A DNA stretch of 64,000 bases from Eulemur rufifrons (GCF_041146395.1 NC_090989.1:238256843-238320842); one strand, 5' to 3'; shown: positions 36,971-50,924, counted from the first letter of the stretch. The notes: a model not told the origin generated them from the sequence alone. Program-made: numbers and translations.

Positions 36971-37227
36971 TTATTTATTTATTTAGACATGGGGTCTCAA
37001 TATATCTCCCAGGCTGGTCCAAACTCTTGGCCTCAAGCCCTCCCCCCACCTCAGCTTCCTGAGAGCTCGGACTACATGCGTGAGCCACCACAACCTGCTA
37101 ATTTTTTTTTTTTTTTAAATATTTTAGAGACACTGTCTCTATGTTGGCTGTGTTGGCCAGGTTGGACTCAAACTCCTGGCCCCAAGCAATCCTCCCACCT
37201 CAGCCTCCCCAGTGGCTGGGACTGTAG
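36971..37227 (-). mobile_element. Old Alu, antisense, nested in L1
   Basis: It is bounded by the 8-bp duplication TCATTGTA (36963-36970 and 37228-37235). Both arms are present but degraded ('ggggtctcaatatatctcc', 'gtgttggccaggttggac'). Confidence 0.8.
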
Positions 37228-37649
37228 TCATTGTAGTTTTAATTTTCATTTCCCTCATGGCTAATGATCTTGAACATCTTTTCTTGTGCTCATTTGCCAT
37301 CTGTATGTCCTCTTTGATGAAATGTCTGTTCTTGTCTTTTGCCCATTTCCTATTTGTATTTCTAAAAAGTTACTGTTGAATTTTGAAAGTTCTTCAGATA
37401 TTCTGGATACTCGTCTTCTGTCAAATAGGTTGTTTGCAAACATTTTCTCTATAGCTCATGTTTCATCCTTTTAACAGGGTCTTTTGTAGAATAAAATGTA
37501 AAATTTTGATGAAGTCCAATTTTAATTTTTCCTTTTATGAATGTACTTTTGGTGTCAAACTGAGAATTTTCTGCCTACCCCCCAGATCCTGAAGATTTTC
37601 TCTTATTTTTTTTCAATACAAGTTTTATAGTTTTATGTTTTGTACTTAA

Positions 37650-37955
<306 letters not shown>

Positions 37956-38096
37956 ATGATCCACTTTGAATTAATTTTTGTATAAGGAGATATGAAGTTT
38001 AAAATAATTTTATCTCCATTTTTTAAAAATCTTGCTTGGATTTTGATAGGATTTGTGTTTAACCTGGATGCCAATTTGGGAAGAAGTGAGATCTTT

Positions 38097-38158
38097 TTTT
38101 TTTTTTTTTTTTTATTTCAGGAAATTATGGGGGTTCTAACATTTCGGTTACATGTTAT
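38097..38158 (-). mobile_element. 62-bp L1 3' stump with 14-bp target duplications
   Basis: GAAGTGAGATCTTT occurs at 38083-38096 and 38159-38172. Between the copies are a T run and about 45 bp whose reverse complement (ending 'tttcctgaaat' plus A tail) aligns with the last bases of the L1 3' UTR at 35810-35850. It is an extremely 5'-truncated L1 insertion. Confidence 0.85.
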
Positions 38159-39536
38159 GAAGTGAGATCTTTACTATGTTGATTATCCCAGTCCAGGGAC
38201 ACAGTATGTCTCTCCATTTATTTAGATCTTATTTGATTTCTTTTATTAGCATTTTGTACTTTTCAACATACACATCCTGTATAATTCTTTTTATATATTG
38301 CTAAATACTATTTGCTAATGTTTTATTGAGTATTTTTTTGCATCTATAATCATGAGGGATATTAGTCTGTGGATTTCTCTTATTGTACTGTCTTTGGTTT
38401 TCATATTGGAGATAAGTGTAGCTTCATAAAATGAATTGAGAAGTACTCCTTTCTCTTCAGTTTTCTAGAACGAATTTTGTAGAATTGGTGTTATTCTTCT
38501 TGAAATGTTTGTAGAATTCTCCAGTGAAATCATCTCAGCTTGGAGAGTTCTTTTTTGGGAGTTTTCAAATTACCAGTCCAATTTCTTTAATAGTTATAGT
38601 ACTGTCCAATTTATCTATTTCATGTTGGTGGAAGTGCATTTGTTCTTTCATTTTGAGGAATTGGTCAATTTTTCTGAAGTTGTCAAATTTATGTATGTAG
38701 AGTTGTTTACAGTTTTTCCCTTATAGTTTTGGTGTCTGCAGTGTCCATAGTGCTAATCCTGTTTCATTCTTGATATTGGCAATATGTGTCTTCTCTCTCT
38801 TTTTTGTAAGTCTTGCTAGAAGCTTTCAAAGTGTATTGTTTTAAAAAAGCCAGTTATTTGATTGGTTTTTTCTGTTGTTTTTCTCTTTCTCATTTCATTG
38901 ATTTCTGCTCTTTATGATTTCCTTTTTGTTGTTATCTCTGGGTCTATTTTTATTTTTTTAATTTCTTGAGGTTGAAGTGTAGATTATTGATTTGAGATTT
39001 TTCTCTCTTTTGTAATGCACACATTTAATTGTATGTTTCCCTCTCAACTGCTTTAGCTTCATCCCTCATATTTTGATATGTTGTATTTTCATTTCTGTTT
39101 AGTTCTATGTATTTTTAAATTTCCTCTGAGACTTTGTATTTGACCAAGAATTATGTAGAAGTGTGTTATTTAATTTTCAAGTGTTTGGAAATTTTTCTGT
39201 TGTCTTTCTCTAATTAATTTTGGATTTGATTACATATGGTGAGAGAACTCCATGATTTAATTTCTTTTAAGTTTGTCAAGATTTGTTTTATGGCCCAAGA
39301 TAATGGTTTGTATAAATTTGTGGGCATTTGAAAAGAATATATATTTTGCTGCTGGAGTGTTCTATAAATGTTGATTAGATTTTAAAAAGGTTGATTATAT
39401 TGTTGAGCTCTTCTATAACCTTGATAATATACTGTCTAGTTCTATCAGTTATTGAGAAAGAGGTTATGAAGTTGCCAAACGTAAATGTTGATTTATCTAT
39501 TTCTCTTTTCAGTTCTCTCAGTTTTTTCTGCATATA

Positions 39537-39619
39537 GGAGGGCTGTCTGAAAAATGTCCAGCCGTTGTTAATATGTAATTTTCATATTACATGGCTGGAT
39601 ACTTGCTAGACAGTCCTCA
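39537..39619. mobile_element. 83-bp palindromic TA-flanked element (mariner-type MITE)
   Basis: It is flanked by TA on both sides (39535-39536 and 39620-39621). The arms are imperfect inverted repeats: 'ggagggctgtct' pairs with 'agacagtcctca', then 'tgtccagcc' with 'ggctggata', then 'taatatg' with 'catatta'. It interrupts L1 sequence that is continuous on either side ('ttttttctgca' / 'ttttgcagctct'). The outer ends resemble those of mammalian mariner elements as I remember them. Confidence 0.75.
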
Positions 39620-41025
39620 TATTTTGCAGCTCTAAAGTTTGGTACATACACATTTAGGATCACTAAATGTTCTTGGTAGATTGATCCTGTTATTGTAATG
39701 TTGCTCTCTGTTTCTGGTAATTTTCTTTGCTTTAAAGTATACTTTATCCAATGTTAATATAAGCACTACTTTTTGTTTTGAAGAATGATTGCATGATGTA
39801 TCATTTTCCGTTCTTTTCCTTTCAACTTACCTATATTGCCATATTTGAAATGAGTTTCTCTTAGATACCATATAGTTGCATCATGTTTTTAGATCTACTT
39901 CATTGATCTCTATCTTTTAATATTTGATGTATTTTGGATTATTTACATTCAGTGATTATTTATTGATATATTAGCTCCTAAGTGTGTGACTTTGCTTTTT
40001 CTTTTCTGTTTGCTGTCTTTTTTTTCTTTTATTCTGCCTTCCTGTTGGCTACTTGATCAATTTTTGGAATTTCATTTTGATGTATCTATAGTGTTTTGAT
40101 GGTATCTTTTTGTATAACTCTTTTAGTGGTTGCCTTAAGTATTACATTATATAATGTTAATATGTACATAGCTTATCACAGTCTACTGGTGTCATTTTAC
40201 CAATTTAAGTGATGTGTAGAAACCTTACTCTCTTATTTCCCTTCACCTTCCCCCATTTATAATATAATTGCCATGAATATTTTTTCTGCATACATTTAGA
40301 ACCACATAAGGTATTATTATGCTTTTTGTTTCAACTATTAAACTTAATTTAGAAAATTGAAGAAGACAGGGAAAGTCTATTGTATTCACCCAAATTTTTG
40401 GTGTTATTCTTTTCTTTCTTTCTTTTTGCTGTTCCAGGATTCCTCCTGTTATCATTTCTTTTTTGTTTAGAAAACTTAACTTTAGCCACTCTTTTATGGT
40501 TGGTCTCCTGACAACAAATTTTTGCAGTTTTCCTTTTTTAAAGAATGTCTTGATTTTCCTTTCATTCCTGAAAGATATTTTCAATGGATATAGAATTCTG
40601 GGTTGATTATTCTTCCCTTTCAGTACTTGAAAAATATTGTACCCTTTCCTTCTCGTTTCCTTGGTTTCCGGTGAGAAATCTGCTGTCATTTGAATCCTTG
40701 TTCCCTTCTGGGTAATGTGGTATTTCTCAGGTGCTATTCATTTAGTGTAAGTCTGTTTTCTCTGTTGTTCACATTGGATAAATTTTGAGTTATTTTGGGT
40801 TTTTTCTTTTCAGTTATAAAATTTGCATTTGTTTTTTCTTTAAATCATCTATCTTTTTGCTCAGACTTTCTGTTTCTTTGCTGAGGCTTCAAATTTGTTT
40901 CTTGTGTGTTCATAACTGCTCATGGAAACATTTTTGTGATGGCTACTTTAAAAATTGTCATAAAATTCTAACATCTCTACATGTTGCTGTTGGCATTCTA
41001 CTAGTTTTTTTAAAATTTAGTTTGA

Positions 41026-41330
41026 GGCCAAGCACAGTGGGTCATTCTTGTAATCCTAGCACTTTTGGAGGCTTAGGTGAGAGGATCGCTTGAGGCTGGA
41101 AGTTCCAGACTAGCCTGGGTAACACAGCAAGAGGAGATTTTGTCTCTAAAAAAACCACAAAATTAGCTGGGAATAGTGGTGTATGCCTGTAGTTCCAGCT
41201 ACTCAGGAGGCTGAGGTGGGAGGATCACTTGAGCTCAGGCATTTGAGACTGCCGTGAGCTATGAGTACACCATTGCACTCCAGCCTGGGGAACAGAGTGA
41301 AACCCTGTTTCAAAAAAAAAAAAAAAAAAA
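41026..41330 (+). mobile_element. Old Alu (AluJ-like), sense, nested in L1
   Basis: It runs from 'ggccaagcacagtgggtcat' to 'gaaaccctgtttc' plus an A tail of about 23. The flanking L1 target is duplicated with one difference (AAATTTAGTTTGAG before, AAATTCAGTTTGAG after). Confidence 0.9.
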
Positions 41331-44300
41331 AAATTCAGTTTGAGATATTCCTGGTTCTTGGTATGATGAGTGATTTTTTTTTTTAGAATCTGGACATTTG
41401 TGTTATTATATTATGGACTCTTTGTCTTATTTAAATGTTCTATTTTAGTTGGCTTTCTCTGATAACCGCTCTATCAGGGGACTAGGTGGCCCCTTCTCTG
41501 TACTGCCAGGAGAGGTTAGAAATTTAAGTTCCTCTCTTGGTCTCTGGCGACACCTGAGAAGTGTGGAGGGGCTGCTGCTTATTGCTGGAAAGGTGTGAGC
41601 ATTCCCACTCTCTATTAGGCCTCCATTGATACCACCCTGGCTGGGAGGAGCAAGAGTACCTTTTTACTGCTACCCATGTGGCTTCCACTAACACCATGGG
41701 GGGAAGGGAGCCTTGTTACTGCTGGGAAGCGGTGGAAGTTCTGACTTTCCACTGGCTTCTTTTGATACTATTCTAGTGGTGAAAAAGAGCCAGGAGAGGG
41801 GGTAGCCTCATTACAGCCTGGTGAGTATGAAAGTCCTGGTTCCCTACTTGTCCTTCTCTGAAACTGTCTTGCAACAGTCGGGAGGTTTGGGAGCCTCATT
41901 ATACCCTTGCAAGGATTGAAGGTTAGGCTCGCCACTTGGCCTTTGCTGGTGTAGGTGGAGGTGGGGCCACATTTTTTTTCCTGTGGTGTTTGCCTGGAAT
42001 AGAGTGGTTCATGTCTGAAAGTTTTTTGTATTACTAGATTATTCTTTTCTTGGTCCTTTGGCCAGAGAGAGCAGACTTTTGTTGGGGTATTTTTCTTTCT
42101 GTACTTATTGGTGTTTCTAGGTTGTCGACTTTTCTTGCTACGTGGCTGTGATATATGAGGCAAAAGAAAACCTGGGAATTCATTGCTTGTGTAACAACAA
42201 GGTCCCAAGATCCCTAGATAGTCTATCCTTTTTTCCTCCACTTTCATGTTTTCTCATGTTTGTTTTATATATAATATCCAGGGTTTTTAGTTGTATTTTG
42301 AGGGAGGAATAGATAAAATACTTCTAATCCATTTTCCTGGGAATGGAAGATGACCATGTTTTTAAAAACTTATATTTTGCCGGTGTAGTTGGTAAGTTAA
42401 TATTAATAGAAGTGGGTAGTTTGGCATTGCTGGAACTCACTATTCAGAGTAGGGCTTAAAAGTTTGACAGATGAAGATTTTACCCTAGAGGTAGCAAATA
42501 CCTGGCCCTGTGTCATTACCCTTTTCCTTCTATGTCAGGGCAGTATTTATAGATCGAGTACTAAATTAAAGCAGCATTCCAGATAGCCCATTGCTAGGAT
42601 TTTGTGCAGGAGAGAAAACTTATTTGCCATACCTGCCCTGGCGCTTTATTCAGTTGGACGCAGCTAATCATGTGAAGTATAATGAGAGGGGCCCAGCAGG
42701 TATAGGTTTTACCTTCTATAAAATTGATGCAGTTACTCAGGAAGACGAGTGAAATAAGTCATTAATTGTTCCTGTAGGGTCTTTGTCTTCAAAGTATCTT
42801 ATCTGCCTGTATGTGTAGACATTAGTATCCCAGACTTTATATTTATTAATGATTCTAGCAAGTACGAACCTTCAAGTTTTGTCATCAGGAATTATCATTT
42901 ACTTGTTATTTTTTTGTGGGGGAGATAAAATATTTATACTTAGTAAACCAAAACATTTTTAAATCATCCATAAATCTAAACCATATTATACTCATGAATG
43001 GAACACATCCACTCTGTCACCTGGAAGTATCACAGGACAATCCTCATTCTTTTAACAAGTAAGTCATTTTATAAGGCTATTCAGGAGAATATAAACCTAG
43101 AAGAAAAGGGTGGCCACAAAAATTCATTGAGTAGGATAGTACTGTTTTAATATATATTGACTTTTGAAAACTATCTTGTAGCACTGAAAATTACTTTATG
43201 AACAAATGTTTTTTCTTTCCAAAAAATACAAAGAAGGGCATGTAAATATTTCAATAGATTCACAAGCATTAAAAAATGCAATTATGATAACTTAAAAATG
43301 TTCATAAGAGAACCTAACAATATTTGGCCATTCAGTAACATTGATAAAGGCTTACCTATTCCTTTCAATGCCTTTGGTTAGTTTTTATGTTATCATCAAA
43401 AATAAATTTTTCAAAGGCAAATGAGCTAGATATAATTATATATAAACAATGCTGAGATCAATAGTATTTAAAGTAGTTGGGAAGTATACTAAACATGAAA
43501 TACACTTCTGCATCCACTTACTTGAAAATACCTGGAGGCCTTTTCCTATCCCAAAGGCATTTCTAATTTGCATAGCAAAGATAATATTATTTGTATTTTC
43601 CTTTAATATTCAGATATGGTTATAGTCACCAGATAAGAAATGTACTTAGCACGTGAAAGCTAGTATCTAATTTTGTGCTTAAGAACCAGTCAAGTATAAA
43701 GTGAGTAACTTCTGGTTGAAATGGGAAATAGTGAACTTTTTGAAGTTTCACGTCAAGGTCATGATATAAATATGATTTATGATAGCCATATGAGAGGGGC
43801 AACAGATGATCCCAAATGCTCATCTTACTTTAAATTAAATTTATGTAGATATTAATCTTATAACTAATTTTGGAAAAGATTTTATGAAATATCTTTAAAG
43901 TGTATTGGTGATTTCACCAAAAAAAGGACTTCTTGAAATTGTAAATGGACCTTATTATTTGAAAAATTATCAAACATATAATAAATATATGTATAAAGTA
44001 CAAAAATTCTTGCTATCTTGGAATTTTAAAATCATTATATAAACATAAATATTTAACATATATACCACATGTTTATAGTATCTCTTCAACAAATTTCAAA
44101 TAGTTTTATTTTAGTAATTAAAATACAGAAGTTTTTAAAAATGCAATACTTATGTTAACTGATGATTTCAAAATTTAATTTTATGCATAAGACAAGTTAC
44201 TTTTTAATAGTGAACATTAATTTGGGGAAGAAATGTTATGAAAAGATAAAACCAATTATTCTTCCCCTTGTGAATGTGGATAGGTGTGGGGGAGGGGTTG

Positions 44301-45050
44301 GCTTTTAGAATTGTGAACTGTATTGGGGGAGAAGTATAGTGTTATTACTATGATAATGACTATAATTGCCATTGCTGTTATAGATTGGCTTCATTAGGGT
44401 TCAATCCGGTCGTTTCAGCAGAATTCCTACTAGCACAGTTGCTATTGCAAGATTAATCATTAAAACACAATGGTAATGCATAGTAACCATACTCATAAAA
44501 TTAACCCCCTGAAAATAAGCATATCTTTATTCAAAACCTGGTAAGATCTAAAAGAATCTCTTAGGCAAAAGTTTAAAATGTATCTATAATTTATTACTGT
44601 ATTTTTCAAAGGATTGTTGGTTTGAGTGAATTATGATATAAACAAATCTGGTATTAAAAATAAACCCACAGTATATTTTTGTATATTCTCTACGTAAATC
44701 TTAAAATTTTATGAAAGCTTTGGCCAGATAACATTAAATTTACATGCTCTTGAAGTCCAAATAGAATATTCTATCCAAATGTTCCTTTGTTGAGGATTCT
44801 TAAAGTAAGCCAGCATGAATGTTTCTATTTTGTTGGAAAACAGGAAATTCTATTGGAATTCTAGAAATAGAATTTTCTGTTTAAATCTGTCTTCTGGTAA
44901 AAATTTGGAACATACTTACTATTTATATTCCAAGGTGAAGTGTGTACTCTTGAATTTTCCAAAGAGGTTATCAAATTTTATTGCAATAGATAGCATGCCT
45001 CAACCATGAGTAAATCAAAAGGAAATCAAAAGTCAATTAACTTCTGGTTC

Positions 45051-45290
45051 ATGTTCATTATTGTGCTAGAAACTGGCTGGCTACAAACAAACATTACTTT
45101 TACTTTCAAAGGATTTATTGAAAGATAATAAATTCCTAATTAGCATGTTGACACATCAGTGATTCTAAGATACTTCATTATATTTGCCACAGCAAATGTT
45201 TTCTTTTTAATCGTCATCTGGCTCAGGTCTTCCTATGAAAATTTCTTTTAAGTTTGTGCTCAGTGTTTTTTCTTCTTTTAGTTAACTTTT
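45051..45290 (+). repeat. Local direct duplication of 240 bp, copy A
   Basis: From 'atgttcattattgtgctag' to 'ttttagttaacttttccc' it matches 47021-47254 at about 93% by eye, offset by 1,970 bp. It includes a 20-bp perfect block 'aactggctggctacaaacaa'. Confidence 0.9.
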
Positions 45291-47020
45291 CCCTGTCAGT
45301 ATCTCTTAGTTTGTGGGATTTGCTTCATGTGTGGATGATGTGCAGGATCTAATGTAAGCATTCCCCAGAACAGTGAAGAGATTTCAGAGATCAAGGGGAG
45401 CTTCATCTTTGAATCATTGAGAGTATATAATACATCATTCATATTATGTCATATCTGTTCAGTGCTTTTGTAGAGAGTTGCTTTCAGCTCATCTCATTAG
45501 AAATTGAGTAGTTGTCATATTAAGAGAATCTAAGTGACAAAATAGGATGCATGTTGGTAGACATTAGGAAGTATTGGGAGCATATGGTAGAATTCATTTT
45601 GGTTTTCTTAATTGAGGGCATTTGTTAACTCTAAGGTTAGCAATCTGTTGTTCAGAAATATTAACTGAATATCTACAGTGTATTTGATTTTGGATTAAAA
45701 ATCCTTGCCAGCCTAGTTTAGTAGTATTAATAGGTGCTCATCCCTCTTTCAGGGTTGCAGCTGTTTTTGGTTCTTTTCCTTATTCTTGTGATTCTTGGTT
45801 TATAGCCCACACGTAGCTGCCAATCCTGTGGATATATTTTAGTTTTATTACCATTTATAAGGCATATTAAGATAAAGTTATCTTATTTAATTTAGATACT
45901 TATTGTCTGAAATGTTTCAAAACATCATTTGATTCTCCATATGTGTATAGTTCCGATGGGTAGTTTCTTTTTGTGTATATTTAATATATATTATACTTTA
46001 TACAGTATCTTTGCTACATTCTCTACCCTTACAGACTACCTACTTAATTTTTATACACAAACCCAAATTTGATGGAATAGAATTTTAAAATAAGATTTTT
46101 GGATGGAGTTGTAAGTTACTTTAGTTTTAGAGTTATGTCTCTGATGCCTGGATTGTTTGGTTCTTGATACACACTGTGTTGACCAGTGGTGTGATTTCTG
46201 ACCCCTAATCTACCTGTATTTTCAGAAAGGTTGTGCCATAAAGTGAAATGAACTCAGATATGGAATAAGAAATGTGTGTTGGAATTTTGGCTTTGTTACT
46301 TATTATCTTTGATTTGGGGTAAACTGCATACCAAAATTACCTACCAAAATTTCCTAATCTGCTAAGGCAGTATCTACTTTACCTGCTTTCTGTGTTAATG
46401 GAAGCTAATTTGAAAGTGTTTGTAAATTACTATACACTATTTGAGTTTAAGTGGCTGCCAGTATCCCTTCTACTGAGTTCATTTGATAGTGGTCTTAGTC
46501 CATTACTGTGCTCTCATGTTTTTAAGGATAAGGAAATGGTAGGGTCAGAGAAAGGTTTAAACTTTTTTTTTTATATAAAGAAAAAGTTTGGGGTTATTGT
46601 AGAAAATTTGAAAAAATAATCATTCATGACTACTACTTAGTAAAAACTTTTGTAATTAGTGGACATATTTTTCCCCAGGATTTTTCTTTCGCAAATAATA
46701 GATTGTTTTTGTTTTGTAAGAATTCGATCCTGTTTTTGTATTGTGCTATTGCATCAGTAGTATTTTCTTATTTTTCCCCTGTTTGGAAAGCTTCATTTTT
46801 CAATGCCTGTATAATATTCTACTTTGTGAATTCAACATAATTTATTGTTAATTATGTTACTTATTTTGATATTTATAGATTATCATATTTTTACTGTTAG
46901 AGATATTGCAGTGATGAATTTATTTGAACATAAATCTTTGCTTGAAAATCTTGAGTGCAGGATTGGAACTTTAAAAGAACATATATAATATATAGTTTTT
47001 GATAGCTTATTTCATGGCAC

Positions 47021-47254
47021 ATGTTCACTATTGTGCTAGAAACTGGCTGGCTACAAACAAACATTACTTTTACTTTCAAGGGGTTTATTAAAAGATAATA
47101 AATTCCTAACTGGCATGTTGACACATCAGTGATTCTAAGAGACATGACTATATTTGCCATAGCAAATGTTTCCTTTTTAATTGTCATCTGGCTCAGGTCT
47201 TCCTATGAAAATTTAAGTTTGTGCTCAGTGCTTTTTCTTCTTTTAGTTAACTTC
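47021..47254 (+). repeat. Local direct duplication of 234 bp, copy B
   Basis: This is the partner of 45051-45290. It lacks a 6-bp stretch present in copy A ('ttcttt' near 45243). Homology ends inside the first arm of a hairpin at 47241-47276. Confidence 0.9.
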
Positions 47255-47317
47255 TCTTGAAAAAAGTTAACTAAAAATCCATGATGAAATTCACTGTTAT
47301 GTGGATTTCATCATGGA
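47241..47317. repeat. Two adjacent inverted repeats (hairpins)
   Basis: First: TTTTAGTTAACTT (47241-47253) pairs perfectly with AAGTTAACTAAAA (47264-47276). Second: TCCATGATGAAATTCAC (47278-47294) pairs with GTGGATTTCATCATGGA (47301-47317) with one mismatch and a 6-nt loop. Confidence 0.9.
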
Positions 47318-47999
47318 ATATTTTAGGTGTGCAAAATGTATAAAGAATAATTAAATGAATATTCAAATACTTTCTGCTTAAGAATTTTATATGTATGGAG
47401 AGCGATATATGTAAAATTGTATTTTCCTTTGCATTCTTCTCAGTCATAGCTTTCCCTCTCCAAGCTTTTGTACCTGAAGAAGACAAAAAGTACTGTGTTC
47501 AACAAAGTGTCATGTCAGTTTTAAATAAGGAATTTGCTAGATTTTTAAAAGGAGTTCTGAAAAATTACTTATTTAGAATACACATATCTTATTAATATTT
47601 GTCAGAGAGGAAAAGGCATGGAGAAAATTATCACGTTTAGATTTATGATTTGTATTTCTATGTGAAATTCTGAAGATTAATCCAGTTCTATGAAGGGTAC
47701 ATGTTATAGAGCATAGCTTTCATATTGAGGTTAAAGCAAAGATAATTAATTTTTAAAAATTATGATGCTTATCGTGGAAAACATCTATAGACTCTAGAAA
47801 AGCCCACAGCCATTTTTGAGGGGGGCATTTTTTTAAATGACTTGTTTCACTGGTGAGAATTACTAGTGATGCAGACGAACATAATATTGTTTAGACAGTA
47901 TTGTTTGGAAAATGCTATAATGTTCATTTATAAAACTGAGTCTTTGAACTAAAGGATCTTAGGCAATGTTAAGCAAATAATTCAGCTCTATTTTGAATA

Positions 48000-49100
48000 A
48001 TTTCTATTCAGTGGTTTCAAGTTTTCTGATATTTTCCTTTGTACTGTTTTATCTGATGTCTTTCAGTGTCTGATGTCTTTAATCCCTTTCAGTGTATGTT
48101 TCATTTCAGATACTATATTTTCACATCTAGAAGTTCCATTTGTGTTTTTTTAATCTTCAGTTTCTCTCCATTATGTCTGTTTTCCTTTAAATACTTGAGT
48201 ATCTTTTAAATATTTGCAGTAGCTGTTTCAAAATCCTTGAATTCCCTAATACCATTATCTGAGTCATCAATTCTTTTTTCTCAATGTTATGGATCATATG
48301 TTTCTACATCTTTACCTGATAATTTTTGGTTAGATGCTGGACATTGTCAATTTTATCTTGTTCATTGTTGGATTTTTGTTGTATTCCTCTAAAGAATGGT
48401 GGATTATTTTCTTGCATGTGGTTAAGTTACTTGTGAATCAGTTTGATCTTTTTGAGGCTTAGTTTTAAGCTTTGTCAGGGTAGCTCTAGAGCAGCTTTTC
48501 TTCTAGTCTAGGGTGGAATTTAATCCAGCTGTTAAGGCATGACCCTTCTGGGGACTCCACTTAATGGCCTGACAATTACAAAGTCTTTTCACTCTGACTG
48601 ATGGGACATGAACTATTTTTAGCCTTCTGTGACCTCTAGGAATTGTTTAGTATACTACTTTGCAATGGCTTTCTCCCTTGCTTGGAGTACTTTTCTCTCA
48701 GGCATGGATTGATAAATACTCAAACAAAGAGGAGCCTTCTGAAGACGTCTGGAATACTTTCTTGATGCAGCTCCTTCCTCTAGTACTTTGTCCAACAAAT
48801 TCTAGCTACCTTGGCCTTCCTGATTCCAGTCTGTCTCTACTGAACTTAATGAGATTCTGATCTCTGTTTGGGTCTCCTCTTCCTTTATTTTAGCTTGAAA
48901 ACTGCCTCTATATAGTAAGTTGGGGCAATCTTAGAACTTAGCCTCATTAGACACTTTTCTTCTGGGATCATAGTCCTTTGCTACATGTTGTATAATGTTT
49001 GAAAATACTTTGTATGTTTTGTACAGGTTTCAAGTTGTTTAAGGCAGCAGAGTAAATCTGGTTCCTGTTATTCCCTTATGGCTGGAAGTAGAAGTTAATG
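48000..49100 (-). mobile_element. Old L1 5' region fragment, antisense
   Basis: 'atctgagtcatcaattctt', 'gttagatgctggacattgtc', 'gttaagttacttgtgaatca' and the terminal 'ttcccttatggctggaagta' match the 5' region of old L1M elements. Confidence 0.65.
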
Positions 49101-50924
49101 CAGCTTCATACACTGAGTAATGACCTAGAACTTTCAGACAATTTAATACATATAATGCATTGTGAACAGACAGTAACTGAATATTAAATTGTAATTGTGC
49201 CAGGAAAGGATTTTTTTTTTCTTGTGAGTTTAATTTTATTCACATGGCAATGAAAAATTTTTATTTAAAGTACCAGATACTTAAAATATAGCAATTTGTT
49301 TGTTGTTATAGTCAGAATTTCAAATAGCCCTCTCCTAATGAAGTTGATTGATTGATTAGGTGGTGATGTTTATGTCTGGAAATTCTTAGTGGTTAAAAAG
49401 TTATGCCAAAATATCTCTATTTAACCTTGAGAATATGTGACTTATTTCTTTTATCTGAGTTGTTATATACTTACATTCTTTCAATTTTAGACTTGAAGAG
49501 GAAGATATGAGCCTGCTGAAATGCTGAAGGTAGTATAGGAAGAAGTGAAATTAAAGTTGAGTGAGACGTGAGGAGTTGTAATTATAGTGATTAGGAACTA
49601 CCAGGGAGTTAAGAGACTTAGTAAAGATCTTTGTTACTATAAATATTGCAATTAATAACTATTCACACATTATAATTCTTAGTTATTTAAATAATGGATC
49701 TATTTTCTTTAAAGATTAACTCAGAGATTTCCAAGTGTTCTTAGTTCATAATGCCTTTAGTGTCTCAGTAATTTTTTATGATGCCCCAATACAAAGAGAA
49801 ATACCTGACAGTTCCATTGATTAAATATTTATGTCCTAACAACTTAGTGATCATTAAAAATATATACATAAGTTAAAAGAAAAATTTATCCTTTAAATGG
49901 CTATGATTATTTACTAATAGGAAGCATGAGCCTGTTGGGTACTGGACAACTTCTCAAACCTTGAAATCAGATTGGACACTCTTATTTCCTATTTCACATT
50001 GCCTTTTGCTCTCTACTTGCTTTTTTCATCACAGCAATTGTTGAAAACCCTGCTTCGTGATGCCACGAAAGGAATGTAGTACAATCTAACGTTGAAACCC
50101 TGAACTTACTCTAGCTGGTAATCTGTGTAGTATCCAACAGTTGTCAAGTATTGCTGTATTTCCCTCAGACATTCAAAATATCTGCAGTGCCATGTGTGTC
50201 TGCTACTGCACCCCTGGAGACTTGCACACATTTTGGGTACTGTGGGATTAACTGATTGTCTTCTAATGTTCAGCACTGTTTTATGTGGCGTTCTGGCATG
50301 ATTAATATCCTAATTTCTCTATTTCAAAGATAGAGATTCTTTTTTGATTGGTAGAGTTTTTAAAGAGACTGAGTTAGTAATGGTAAAATAGGGGAATAAT
50401 ATATGACATTTTTCTTGATGGAAAAGTGCTTACAGCAGAAGCTTCATGGAGAAATTATTGAATAACTTGGCTTTATATAGTAATGTTTACAAATAATCTG
50501 GAATACAAAGAGAAATAGTGAATAAAATAATAAAACATGATATTAAATAGGATAAAATAAAGGAAGAAATTATTGTACAAGGTGGTATGAATAAATAGAA
50601 AAGAAAAAATGAATTTTATTATAAGTATATATAAGGGAAAATAATTAAATCTATCTCTGCTATTAGTGGATTTCATGGTATCAACTATTGTCTTGTAATA
50701 GACTGAGGATATTGCTAATTGATCTTTAAAGGTATCTGGCCACTGAACTGTGCTAAACTATACTGGGACTCGAAATGAATTTTTTGAATGACGGATTTTA
50801 TAAAGAAGTACATCTGAATCTTGTGGGAAAATATTACTCTGTAATATTTATAAGGATACATGTGCACTTCCATGTGTTCATAGTTTTATACATCATAGAA
50901 CATTCATAATATTAATAGCTTGTA

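Larger units (their letters stand above)
42350..48000. other. Intron 2 segment, mostly unassigned
   Basis: It is AT-rich with no exon and no large element recognised. It contains the two copies of a 240-bp duplication (45051 and 47021) and two adjacent hairpins at 47241-47317, listed separately. Confidence 0.5.

Noticed and set aside
40243..40689. 148-codon Lys/Arg-rich minus-strand frame
   Set aside because: It is part of the long old L1. The basic composition comes from A-rich sense L1 sequence.
41768..42247. 159-codon minus-strand frame
   Set aside because: It falls in the 5' region of the long antisense L1 and has no recognised domain.
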